From Notamacropus eugenii (lineage: Eukaryota > Chordata > Mammalia > Diprotodontia > Macropodidae), in assembly GCF_028372415.1 (NCBI RefSeq), contig NC_092876.1, forward strand, positions 56,783,256 through 56,847,255: 64,000 bases of DNA. The letters run 5' to 3'. The translations under genes were made by a program, and so were the position numbers. The notes under the pieces were generated by a model. That model had not been told where the DNA came from, did no database searches, and saw nothing but the letters and a program-made list of their open reading frames with translations. Below, piece after piece: positions 31,978 through 42,884 of this stretch (positions within the stretch are counted from its first letter, which is position 1; every line of letters starts with the position of its first letter).

Positions 31978-34300
31978 TCAGTCAATCAATAAACATTTAT
32001 TAAATATGTACTGTGTGCCTGGAATTGGGAATACAAAGAGTCAAAAATCAGTGTCTGTCCTCAAAGAGTTTACAATCTAACGGGGGGAGACGACGTGGAA
32101 TATATACAAAGTAAGCTACATACAGGATAAACAGGAAATAATGAACAGAATTGGAACAGGTTTCCTGTGCAAGGGGGGATTTAAATTGGGACTTAAGGAA
32201 GCCAGAGAGGTCAGTAGTCAGAGCAGAGGAGGGGGAGAGTTGATAAAATGGGGGTCAGACATAGAAAAAGCTCAGAGCTGAGAGATGGAACTTCTTGTTC
32301 CTGGAGCAGCCAGGAGGTGAATGTCACTGGATCGAAGAGTACATGTCTCCGAGTAAGGTGTAAGGAGACTGGAAAAGCAGGAGAGAATCAGGTTATGAAG
32401 GGCTTTGAAGGCCAGAATATTTTGTATTTGATCCTGGAGGTAATAAGGAGCCATTGGAATTTATTGAGTAGGAAGGTGACATGATTAGGCCTGCACTTTA
32501 GGAAAATCACATTGATGACTGTATAGAGGAGAGATTGGAGTGGGGAGAGACTGGAGGCAGGCAGACCCACCAGCAACTTTTGCAATAATCCAGGTGTGAG
32601 GTAATGAGTTCCTGTACTAGAATGGAGGCTATGCCTGAGGAGACAAAGGGATGTATGTGAGAGATGTCGCAAAGGTGATAGGCATTGGCAAGACATTGGA
32701 TGTGGGGGAGGGGTGAGAGATAGAGAAGAATCAAAGATGGACTCTAGGGTGTGAGCCTGGGGGCCTAGGAAGATGATGTTGCCCTTGACAGTAATAGGGA
32801 AGGTAAGAGGAGGGGAGGGATTAGGTAGAAAGATGATGATTCTGTTTCAGACAAATGGGATTTAAGATGTCTACTGGATCCAGTTGGAGATGTCTGAAAG
32901 GTCATTGGAGATGTGATATTGGAGGTCAGCAGAGAGTTTGAAATAGGAAAGGTGTATTTGAGAATCATCAAGATAGAGATGACAAATAGATCCATGGGAG
33001 ATGATGAGATCATAAAGTGAAGTAATACAGAGGGAGAAGAAAAGAGGGCCCAGGATAAAGCCTTGACAAACACCAGCTGTATGAGGATCCATCAGGGCAG
33101 CTAGGTGGTGCAGTGGATAGAATACCAGTGCAGGAGTCAGGAGGACCTGACTTCAAATCTCACCTCAGACACTTGACACTCACTAGCTGTGTGACCTTGG
33201 GCAAGTCATTTAACCTCAATTGCCTCATCCTGGGTCATCTCCAGTCACCCTGATGAATATCTGGTCACTGGATTCAGATGGCTCTGGAGGAGAAGTGAGA
33301 TTGGTGACCTGCACAGCCCTCCCTCACTCAAAACAAAGTCAAGTGCAAGTCATGTCATTATTTCTCTGATGGCATGATCTTCTTTGGCAATGAAAGACAC
33401 ACACGAGCACACACACACACAGACAGAGAAGGAGAGGTCAGATAGGCAGGAGGAAAATGAGGAGAAGGGGTTATCCTGAAAGCCTAGTGAGAAGAGGGCA
33501 TCAAGGAAAAGAGACTGACCAACAACGTCAAAGGCTGCAGAGAGGGGAAGGAGAAAGAGGCTACTGAGGGATCATTAGTAACTTTGGAGAGAATGGTGTT
33601 GGTGGAATGATAAGGTAGGAAGCCAGATTGTAAGGGGTTAAGAAGAGAGTGACAGGAGAGAAAGTAGAGGCACCTGTTGTAGATGGGCATTTTTGGAGAG
33701 TTTACCTACAAAAGGGAGAAGAGACATGGGATAATAGTTAGCAGGGATGGAAGGATTGAGTGAGGTTTGTTTTTTTTTCCAGGATAGGGGAGATATGGGC
33801 ATGTTTGTAGGTCACAGGGAAGGAGCCAGTAGACATGGAGAGACTGAAAACAAACGACAGAATGAGAATCACAGAGAGATGGAAGGAGGGAGGATGGAAT
33901 GGGATCACTTGTGCAAGTAAGAGTGTGGGCCTTGGTAAGCAACAGGGTCAATAAGTGAACAGGAATAAAGGAGGGGATAGTGGCAGAAGGTGTCTGAGTG
34001 ATGGGAGATGAGGAAGAGGGGAGAAGAGAGGGCTCATGGTGGATGGCCTCAATATTTTTCTATAAAATATGAGGCAAAGTTCTCAGTTGAGAGAATGGGG
34101 GGAGGGAGAGTTATAGGATGTTTGAGAGGGGAAATGAAAAGGTTTGGAAGAGCTGGTGTGGAGAGGGGAATAAGGGAGGCATGGTAGGATTGTCTAACAG
34201 CAGTGAAAGCCCAGCTGAAGTTGTAACATAAATTTATAGTAGACCCAGTCAGAATGCTTGTGTGATTTTCTCCACTTTCATTCAGCAGCATACGTTTAGG
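31978..34300 (-). mobile_element. L2 LINE, ORF2 C-terminal half, antisense
   Basis: The left end is 'caataaacatttattaaata' with 'gtactgtgtgcctggaattg'. Further right the minus strand encodes decayed reverse transcriptase: SHLDYC (about 32590), HLYLDDSQIH in place of the YADD catalytic motif (about 32945), CQGFILGPLFF in place of VPQGSxLGP (about 33065), and LLNPLQSGFLPYHSTNT (about 33640). The order, running right to left, is that of RT motifs. The family replicates by target-primed reverse transcription. This copy is frameshifted and split by the SINE at 33095. Confidence 0.9.
33095..33422 (+). mobile_element. MAR1-head / RTE-tail SINE inside L2
   Basis: tRNA head 'gggcagctaggtggtgcagt', core 'tgaccttgggcaagtcattt', then an RTE-type tail with 'gggtcatctccagtcaccct', 'ggctctggaggagaagtgag', 'ctgatggcatgatcttcttt' and a (CA)n end. 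Its close copy is at 62296. It interrupts the antisense L2. Confidence 0.92.
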
Positions 34301-34309
34301 AACAAAGGT

Positions 34310-34805
34310 AGTGAATACACCTCTTCCTCACCTTCACCAGCCAGAATTCCTTCAAATCTCAACTGAAGCACTACCTTCTATAGAAAACCTTCCAATATGT
34401 CCCCTTCCTTCCCCTCTGTAGATAGCATGCCAGGCTTGGAATCAGGATGACTTGAGTTCAAATCTAATCTGAGAAGTTTACTAACTGTGTGCCCCAAGGC
34501 AAGTAATTGAACCTCTCAGCTTCCCTTATTCCATCTGCCAAATGAAGATAATAATAGCTTTTGTCTTACAGGATTGGCTGTTGTGAGAATACAATGTACA
34601 ACACTTAGCAAACTGGAAAGTGTTATATAAATGCTAGCTATTATTATTATTAAATTGATCTTCTATCATATGTTTATCTATCTATGCCATATCCTCCAGC
34701 TGGATTGTAAACTCCTTGAGGATAGGGACTGTTTCATTTTTGTTGTATCCTCAGCATCTAGCAATTTGTTAAGTCTACAGCAGGGATGGAATCAATGCTT
34801 GTTGA
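34310..34805 (+). mobile_element. L2 terminus split by a MIR
   Basis: L2 ('tcaaatctcaactgaagcac', 34310-34420) is interrupted by a full MIR at 34420-34650 ('gacttgagttcaaatctaat', 'gttatataaatgctagctat'). It resumes with 'tggattgtaaactccttgag', 'gatagggactgtttcat' and ends near 34800. Confidence 0.8.
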
Positions 34806-34807
34806 TC

Positions 34808-35045
34808 CAGATGGCACAGTGGATAGCGCCCTTGGCCTGGAGTTAGGAAGACCTAAGTTCAAATCCAGCCTCAGACACTTGCTAGCATCGTGACCCTGGG
34901 CAAGTCACTTAATCCTGTTTGCCTCAGTGATCTCATCTGTAAAATGAGCTGGAGAAGGAAATGGCAAACCACTCCAGTATCTCTGCCAGGAAAACCTCAG
35001 AAGGTGTCATGATGAGTCAGACATGATTAAAAAATGACTAAACAA
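34808..35045 (+). mobile_element. MAR1-type tRNA SINE
   Basis: 'agatggcacagtggatagcg', 'gggcaagtcacttaatcctg', 'aggaaatggcaaaccactcc', 'gatgagtcagacatgattaa'. Confidence 0.92.
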
Positions 35046-35091
35046 TCCCTGCCTCCTGTCAAAATTCAGGAAACACCTCTTAGGCCTCTGT

Positions 35092-35454
35092 ATGAAAAGC
35101 CTTGCATCTTCACAGCAATGCAAGGCCCTAAAACATTCCCAAAGCTCTCTTGAAGCAAAATGTCCTCTACATCCAGAGAAAGAACTATGGAATTGGAGCT
35201 CAGAATGAAGCAGAATATTTTCTTTTATATTTTGTTTTGTTTTGATTTTTCTCATGATTTCTCCCATTCATTTTAGTTCTTCTATGCAGCATGGCTAATG
35301 TGAAAAGGTGTTTAGTAGGAATGTATGTGTAGAACCCATATAAGATTGCATGCCATCCAGGGCAGGGAGGGGGGAGGAAGGGAGAGGAAATCTAAGACTT
35401 ATGGAAGTGATTGTAGAAAACTGAAACAAATAAATTAATAAAAAATGAAAAGCC
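35092..35454 (+). mobile_element. 5'-truncated L1 3' UTR with 10-bp TSD
   Basis: ATGAAAAGCC at 35092-35101 recurs at 35445-35454. Between them: 'ccagagaaagaactatggaa', 'cagcatggctaatgtgaaaa', 'agattgcatgccatccaggg', and an A-rich end 'aataaattaataaaaa'. It is the same 3' UTR subfamily as the copy at 22.76 kb, in the opposite orientation. Confidence 0.93.
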
Positions 35455-35689
35455 CTGTGTTCATCAAAGTCTCATAAGAAATGGATCGTACCCCCAACGA
35501 CCCAAGTCTCTAGCTGTCCACTTGTCCCCAGACTCCTAGAAGTTCAACACAGAGGGGCCACCTAATGTTTTGGGAGTCCACCTTGTTTTCTGCTTGGCAT
35601 AGGGTCCTAGGATGCAGACAGAGTGCTCGGACATCCATCTGTCATCCCTTGCCCTTGTCACTGGAGTCACAGGGGAATCAAGGCTTGGG

Positions 35690-35975
35690 CTTGCCTTCCA
35701 GAAGCTTATCATGACAAGATGAAAATAGTAAGTAGAATGCAAAGGGAGAAAATGATGGGAAGAAAGAAGTCTGAGGAAGTAGAGCAGGAAGAAAATCCTT
35801 TTAACTGAAGGAATCAGGGAAGGCCACACAGCCTCTGAGCCAGATCCTAATGAAATACAGCCTCAAAAGGTAGAGAGATAGGAAAAGAGTGCATGCATCA
35901 AAAGCATGGGAGCTGACTGGAATGAATTTCACAGACAGGAGACAGAGCAAGATCAAGGCTCAGAGAGGCTTCCAG
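35690..35975 (-). mobile_element. L2 fragment, antisense
   Basis: 'gaatcagggaaggccacaca', 'gaaatacagcctcaaaaggt', 'cagagcaagatcaaggctca'. Diverged. Confidence 0.5.
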
Positions 35976-36154
35976 TTAAGCTGGAACCTTCTAGAGTGAA
36001 CATTCTGTGAAGGCCCAGGAGCTGATTTACCATAAAGGCTTGTACTTAAGGGGAAACGAAGCCAACTTTTAATTTCAGATTGGAGGGACTCCCATGTCAT
36101 TCCACTTCCTTATTACTCTCTCTTCAAGCTCTGGCTGTGTTTATGTTATGGGGC

Positions 36155-36183
36155 GGGGGGGGGGGGGGGGGGGGGGGGGGGGG
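36155..36183 (+). repeat. G29 homopolymer
   Basis: 29 consecutive G after GGGGC. It could form G-quadruplexes on the + strand. Long G runs are also frequent sequencing or assembly artefacts, so the length is uncertain. Confidence 0.9.
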
Positions 36184-36229
36184 CGAGGAGCGGAACAGTT
36201 AGCAAAGTAAGCCTCTGCTTGCAATTTAA

Positions 36230-36370
36230 ACATTGTGGTTGAGGTTTATAATCTGTGTGACCTTGGGCACGTCACCACCTCCTTGGGCCCAGTTTTGGGA
36301 TCTGTACAACGAGGAGGTGACTCTAGAAGGACTCTGACATCCTTTCTGGTTCTTGAACTAGGATCAATAC
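36230..36370 (+). mobile_element. MIR3-like SINE
   Basis: 'gtgtgaccttgggcacgtca', 'gttttgggatctgtacaacg', 'gactctgacatcctttctgg'. Confidence 0.65.
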
Positions 36371-36519
36371 AGCCTGGTCAAGTTCAGGCCTTGACTGGGA
36401 AATTGGAGTGTCGGTACAGAAAGAGCCTCTTGGGGGAAATTCAAGTACATTTTCCTTTGTTCTGGGTACTACCTGGCTTTAATGTAGAGAGGTTTACCAA
36501 ACTCAAAACAAAGGAGTGA

Positions 36520-36900
36520 TTAGCCTTGACAATGGAAATAGAAACAGAATCTGATTCATGCCTTTGCTAATTGCGCTCTTGGGATTTCTGGGATCTGCTT
36601 TTAAAAAATCAGGGTGGAGAAGAGGTTTCCCAGTCAATTCTACAGATCCAGGGCTTAACAGACTCAGAACTAACAGGTTAATTCCTGACCCAACTTTAAA
36701 GAGGGGGTAAATCCATGCTCTGATGATCAGCCTTGATCTCCTTGGTGATGGGTCTCCTTGCTGATGCACCAGGTCTATACTACATAGGAAAAATGTCCTG
36801 TAAACATATCCTACCATTTTTTCTTCTCAGTAACTCACGTCACTATAAGCCGTTATGACTCATTAAGTGCATTCCTTGTAACAATCCCCCTGAGAGAAAA
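36520..36900. other. Unassigned interval
   Basis: No repeat or exon recognised. Confidence 0.35.
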
Positions 36901-36904
36901 AGTA

Positions 36905-37030
36905 CAGAGAAAGAGCATAACCCAATGGAAAGCATGTTGGGTTTGGAATCTAGTCACACCTGTTCTGATTCTGTCTGTTGATGTGGGACTCTGAGCAAGG
37001 CAAGTGACATGCTGGGACCTCGTTTCTCAT
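36905..37030 (+). mobile_element. MIR fragment
   Basis: 'gggtttggaatctagtcaca', 'ctgagcaaggcaagtgacat', 'gacctcgtttctcat'. Confidence 0.6.
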
Positions 37031-37042
37031 AGCCATACTGTA

Positions 37043-37292
37043 AAACAAATGACGATGTTATTCACGTCTGACTCTGTCACCTTATTTGGGGTTTTCTTGG
37101 CAAAGACATTGGAGCAGTTTGCTATTTCCTTCTCAAGCTCATTTTACAGATGTAGAAACTGAGGCAAACAAGGTTAAGTGATTTCTTGCCTGGAGTCTCA
37201 CATCTAGGAAGTGTTTGAACTCAGTTGCATTTGAACTCAGGTCCTTCTCACTCCAGAGTTGGCACTCTATCCACTGTGCCACCTACCTGCCC
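37043..37292 (-). mobile_element. MAR1-type SINE, antisense
   Basis: 'tggggttttcttggcaaaga', 'tgctatttccttctcaagct', 'cattttacagatgtagaaac', 'ttgaactcaggtccttctca', 'actctatccactgtgccacc'. Confidence 0.9.
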
Positions 37293-37319
37293 TAAACTAA
37301 TAAAGATTCAGTGCAAATA

Positions 37320-37470
37320 ATGCAGAATATTTCATCAGAGGACCCAGGTTTGATTCTTTTGTGTATTTGACAAACTACTCAGTCTTACTCAGTCACTTTT
37401 CCTCATCTGAAAAACATAAGGACTTGGTGCCATTTTCTTTGAGACTCAGTTTCCCCATCTTACCCAGGCT
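37320..37470 (+). mobile_element. MIR fragment
   Basis: 'gacccaggtttgattctttt', 'cacttttcctcatctgaaaa', 'gactcagtttccccatctta'. Confidence 0.5.
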
Positions 37471-37825
37471 GGTACTACAGTGGCCACTTATACAGTGGCC
37501 CTATATTGATCTGTAGAGAAACTTTAACCTGCTCTGTTTCTAACCAGAGTCCTTTTACCCCTCCTTCGGATTCCTGGTGGGGCATGTTGTGTGTCTCCCC
37601 CTCCCCAATAATACTGGTGCAGACTCAGTGCAGATACCCAAACAGCTTTAGCCAGACTGCAGCTCAGAAGTCCAGACCTCAAGAAGCAATCCAATAGTTT
37701 CAAACCCTCCCCTTCCCCCAAATGGAGATGACAAGCAGGGATGTGCTGGTAAATTTTTAACACCAGACTTTCCAGAAGGAAAAAAACCCTCAACTTATTA
37801 TAAACAGGATACACTTTTTGTAAAG

Positions 37826-40800
37826 ATTACTAATGTTTATTTTTTCCAATTACATGTAAAAACAATTTTAACATTCTTTTTAAAAAATTTTGAGTTCCAA
37901 ATTCTCTTCCTCCCTCTTTCCTATTCCCTCTCATTGATAAGGCAAGAAGTTTGATATAGATTGTACATGTACAGTCATGGAAAACACATGCAAAAGTAAT
38001 GTTGTGAAAGAAAACACAGACCAAAAAACAACAAAAAAAGAACAAACCCCAAGGAAAATAAAGCAAGAGAAAAAAATGCTTCAGTATGCTTTCAGACGCC
38101 ATCATTCTTTCTCTGGAGGTGGAGAGCATTTTTTTTTAATCATAAATCGTTTGAAATAGTCTTGGATTGTGTTGCTGAGAATAGCTAAAGCGTTCATAGT
38201 TGATGAAATTATTATAATAAGTATAATCCTGCTGTTGGTGTACTCCATTCTCCTGGTTCTGCTGACTTCACTTTGCATTAGTTCATGTAAGTGTTTCCAA
38301 GTTTTTCTGGAAGTATCCTGCTCCTCATTTCTTGTAGCACAATAATATTTCATTACAATCACATATGACAGTTTGTTCAGCCATTCCCCAATGGATGGCC
38401 ATCCCCTCAGTTTCTAGTTCTTTGTTACCACTAAAAGAGCTGTTAAAAATATTTTTGTATATATAGCTCCTTTTCCTTTTTTAAATTTGATCTCTTTGGG
38501 ATGCCGACCTAGTAGTGGTATTGTTGGGTCAAGGAGTATGCACAGTTTTTTAGCCCTTTGGGCATAGTTCCAAATTTCTTTCCAGCATGATTAAATTAGT
38601 TCATTACTCTACCAACAACATGTTAGTGTCCTAATTGTCCCAAGTCTCCTCCAACATTTGTCATTTTCCTTTCTGTCTTATTAGCCAGTCTGATAGATGT
38701 GATAGAGGTGGTTCCTCAGTTATTTTAATGTGCATTTCTGTAATCAATAGTAATTTAGATAATTTTTTATATGATTGCAGATACCTTTGATTTTTTTCAT
38801 TTGAAAGCTGCCTTTTCATATCCTTTGACCATGTATCAACTGGGGAATGACTTGCATTCTTCTAAATTTGACTCAGTTCTCTATATATCTGAGAAATGAG
38901 GCTTTTATCAGAGAAACTTGCTGTAAATTTTCCCCATCCCCAGTTTTCTGCTTTCCTTCTAATCCTACCTACATTGTTTTTACTTGTGAAAGCCCCATTT
39001 AATTTAATGTAATCAAAATGATCCATTTTACATCTTGTAATGCTTTCTATCTCTTGTCTGATCAGAAACTCTTCCTTTATCCGTAGATTTGACAGGTAAA
39101 CTATTCCATGCTCCTCTAATTTGCTTATGATACCATCTTTTATGTCTAGACCATGTACCCATTTTGACCTTATCTGAGATGTTGATCTGTACCTAGTTTC
39201 CATCACTCTGCTTTCCAGTTTCCCCAGCAATTTCTGCTGAGTAGTGAGCTCTTGTCCAGCAAACTTGCATTTTTGGATTTATCAGACACTAGATTACTAT
39301 CATTATTTACTACTGTATATGGTATACCCAATCTATTCCACTGATGCCCCCACTCTATTTCTTAACCAGGAACAGTTTTGATGATTACTCCTTTGTGATA
39401 TAGTTTAAGATCTAGTATGGCGAGGCCACCTTCCTTCATATTTAAAAAAAAATGGATTCTTTTAATATTCTTGACATTTGTTCTTCCAGATGAATTTTGT
39501 TAATATTTTTTCTAGCTCTATAAAATAATTTTTTGGTAGTTTGATTGGTACAGTATTAAATAAGTAAATTAAGTTAGGTAGAATTGTCATTTTTATTATA
39601 TTGGCTTAGCCTAATTATGAGCAATTAATATTGTTTCCATTGTTTAAATCTAACTTTGTCTGTGTGAAAAGTATTTTGAAATTGTGTTTATATAGTTCCT
39701 GGTTTGTCTTGGTGGGTAGATCCCGAAGTATTTTATATTATCTATGGTTATTTTAAATGGAATTTCTCTTTCCATCTCTCGCTGTTAGACTTTGTTGGTA
39801 ATATATAGAAATGCTGATGATTTAAGTGGGTTTATTTTGTATTTTGCAACTTTGCTAAAATTGTTAATTATTTCAACTAGTTTTTTTTGCTGATTCTCTG
39901 GGATTCTCCAAGCATACCATCAGGTCATCTGCAAAGAGTGGTAGTTTTGGTTTCTTATTATCTATTCTAATTCCTTCCATTTCTTTTTCTTACTTTGTTA
40001 TTATAGCTAGAATTTCTAGTACAGTATTGAATGAGGTGGTTGTAATGGGCATTCTTGCTTCACCCCTTACCTTATTGGGAAGGCTTCCAGCATGTCCCCA
40101 TTACAGATAATACTTGCTGATGGTTTATATAGATGCTATTTTTTCATTTTAAGGAAAAATCCTATGTTTGTGATAGGAATGAGTATTTTTGTGACATAAT
40201 CATATGGTTTATGTTGGTTTTGTTTTTGATGGTCAATTATGTTGATAATTTACCTAGTATTCTACCAGCTCTGCATTCCTGGTATAAACCCGCCCTGGTC
40301 ATAGTATATGATTTTTGTGATATGTTGCTGTAATCTTTTTGCTAGTATTTTATTTAAATTTTTTGCATCAATATTCATTAGGGAAATTGATCTATAGCTT
40401 TCTTCCTCTGTTTTTTGTTCTTTCTGATTTAGGTATCTAAACCATATTTGCGTTATAAAGGGAATTTGGTAGAACTCCTTCTTTGCCTATTTTTTCAAAT
40501 AGTTTGTATAGTATTGGAATTAATTGTTCCTTAAATGTTTGGTAAATTTACTTGTGAATCCATCTGATCCTAGTGATGTTTTTCTTAGAGACCTCACTGA
40601 TAGTTTGTTCAATTTCTTTTTTTAAAACAGGGCTATTTAAAATATTCTATTTCTTCTGTTAATCTGCACAACTTACATTTTTCTAAATATTCATCCATTT
40701 CATTTAGATTGTTAGATTTATTGGCATATAATTGGGCCAAACAACTTCTAATAATTGCTTTAATTTCAATTTTATTGATGATGGATTTACTGTTTTCATT

Positions 40801-42560
40801 TTTTGATACTGGCAATTTTGTTTTCTTTTTTAAAAAACCAAATTAGCCAAATTTTATTTATTAGTTTGATGGTTTTACTTTCAGTTTTATTAATCTCTCC
40901 TTTGATTTTCAGGATTCCCAATCAGTCCTTTAATCTGGGATTTAACATTTGCTATTTTTCTAGTTTTATTTTTTAGTTGCATGCTCAATTCATTAATCTG
41001 CTCTTTTTTAAAATTGATATAAACATTTAGAGATATAAAATTTCCCTTAAGTATAGCTTTGGCTGTGTCCCATAAATTCTATCTTATTGTTTTGTTGTCA
41101 TCCTCTTTTATGAAACTATTGATTAGTTTTATGATTTGTTCTTTAACCCATTTATTCTTTAGGATTAGATTATTTAGCTTCCAATGATTTTTTAAACTTT
41201 GTTTCCACAGTCCTTCATTGAATACAATTTTTATTGCATTGTGATATTAAAGGAATGCATTTAATATTTCTGCTTTTCTGCACTTCACTGTGAGGCTTTT
41301 ATGCCCTAATACATGGTCAGTTTTTGTGGAGGTGCTATGAGCTGCTGAGAAAAAGGTATATTCCTTTCTATCCCCATTCAATTTTCTCCAGAGGGTCTAT
41401 TGTAATTCCTCCTTCTCAAATTCCATTTATCTCCTTTACTTTTTCTTGTATATCTTTTTCATTAGATTTATCTAGTTCTGAGAAGGGAAAATTGAGGTTC
41501 CCTACTTGTATAGTTTTACTGTCTATTTTCTCTTGTAACTCATTTCACTTTTCCTTTAAGAATTTAGATGCTCTACCATTTGGTACATATAGTTTAGTAT
41601 TAATATTACTTCATTATCTATGATACCTTTTAGCAAAATGTAGTTTCCCTGCTTGACTCTTTTAATTAGTTCTATTTTTGCTTTTGCTTTGTCTGAGGTC
41701 ATGATTGCAATCCCTGCTTTCTTTTTTTTTAAACTTCAAAGAAAGCGTAATAGATTCTGCTCCAGCTCCTTACCTTTGCTGAGTGTGTATCTTTCTGCTT
41801 CAACTACATTTCTTGTAAAGAACATATTGGTTTTTAATCCATTCTGCTATCTGCTTCCATTTCATGACTGAGTTTGTCCTATTCATATTCATAGTTATGA
41901 TTACTGTGCATTTCTCTCCATCCTCTCCCCCCCACACCTTTACCCTTTCCCTCCTCAAAAGTATTTGTCTTTTGACCACCATCTCCCTCAATCTGTCCTC
42001 CCTTCCATCACCCTTGTTCTCTTCTCTTATTCCTCTTGCCTCCTACTTCCTGTAGGGTGAGATAGATTTCTATATCCATTATGTTTTAGATTATTCCCTC
42101 TTTGATCCAATTCTCATGAGAGTCAGGTAATGCATTGCTCCCCACTAATGTTCCCTTCCACTGCAAAAGCTCTTTCATCCCTCTTTTATGTGAGACAATT
42201 TACCCTAGTCTATCTCTCCCCCTACCCCATTTCCAAGTGCACCTTTATTTCTCACCTTTCAATTTCATTTTTTGAAATATCATCCCATCATAATCTACTC
42301 ACCTCCATGCCCTCTGTCTATGCATACTCCTTTCAACTGCCCTAATCATGAGAACATTCTTAGGAGTTACAAGTATCACCTTCCCACCTAGGAATGTAAA
42401 CAGATTAACTTTAATGAATCCCTTATGATTTATCTTTCCTGTTTACCTTTTTGTGCTTCTCTTGAGTTGTGTATTTGAAAGCCAAAGCTGTTCTGGAATT
42501 AATTTTGAGGCATTATTTTAAAGGAGGGGAATTTGAGAGAGCTTGAGCAAGGCCCTGCCT
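37826..42560 (-). mobile_element. L1 copy A, antisense, ORF1 and 5' region deleted
   Basis: 3' UTR at 37826-38160 ('ttacatgtaaaaacaatttt', 'gattgtacatgtacagtcat'), then ORF2 read right to left: C-terminal landmarks 'ccattccccaatggatggcc' and 'gttgggtcaaggagtatgca', RT region about 39-40.5 kb, endonuclease side about 41.7 kb ('ggtcatgattgcaatccctg'). A polypyrimidine stretch at 41900-42420 is the inter-ORF spacer. At 42440-42500 the end of ORF1 appears, and at about 42490 it jumps to 'ttgaggcattattttaaagg', which lies next to the L1 5' start in the copy at 52.6 kb. Many stops and frameshifts. An autonomous L1 would encode an RNA chaperone and an EN-RT protein. Confidence 0.85.
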
Positions 42561-42584
42561 TTACTCTTTTAAGTTTAATCTTTA

Positions 42585-42815
42585 TTATTAACATTTTCTC
42601 CATCACACACTTTTAAGTTTAAACTTCATTATTAATATTTTCTCCATCATTTTCTTAAGTCTAGACAATCAACAAAACAATAAATCAGGGCCTGATTTGT
42701 ACAGTGCTTTCCATTTCTGAGGTGTAAATGACCACACTGAAAATTTAACAGTCAGCTCTCAATAGGGAAAGAGCTGGTTCTAGCACAATCCTGAAGGTAT
42801 GCACCACCACGTCTG
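42585..42815 (-). repeat. Unclassified interspersed repeat, copy 1, with 7SL-like head
   Basis: 'ctgaaaatttaacagtcagc' preceded by 'tgatttgtacagtgctttcc' and 'aacattttctccatca' matches a second copy at 55.87-56.05 kb. At 42793-42815 the minus strand reads like the first 23 bases of 7SL RNA, with six differences that are all transitions. I do not recognise the family. Confidence 0.55.
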
Positions 42816-42884
42816 GCTGTTTTTGTTCATTTATTAATTATTTTTCTAATAAACCAAAGAAATTTTGTAATGAAAACATTGTGT

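Noticed and set aside
32388..33092. Reverse-transcriptase-like motifs (YLDD, QGFILGP) as a possible host or novel RT gene
   Set aside because: Motif order and flanks are those of L2, with frameshifts and a SINE insertion. The catalytic motif is altered.
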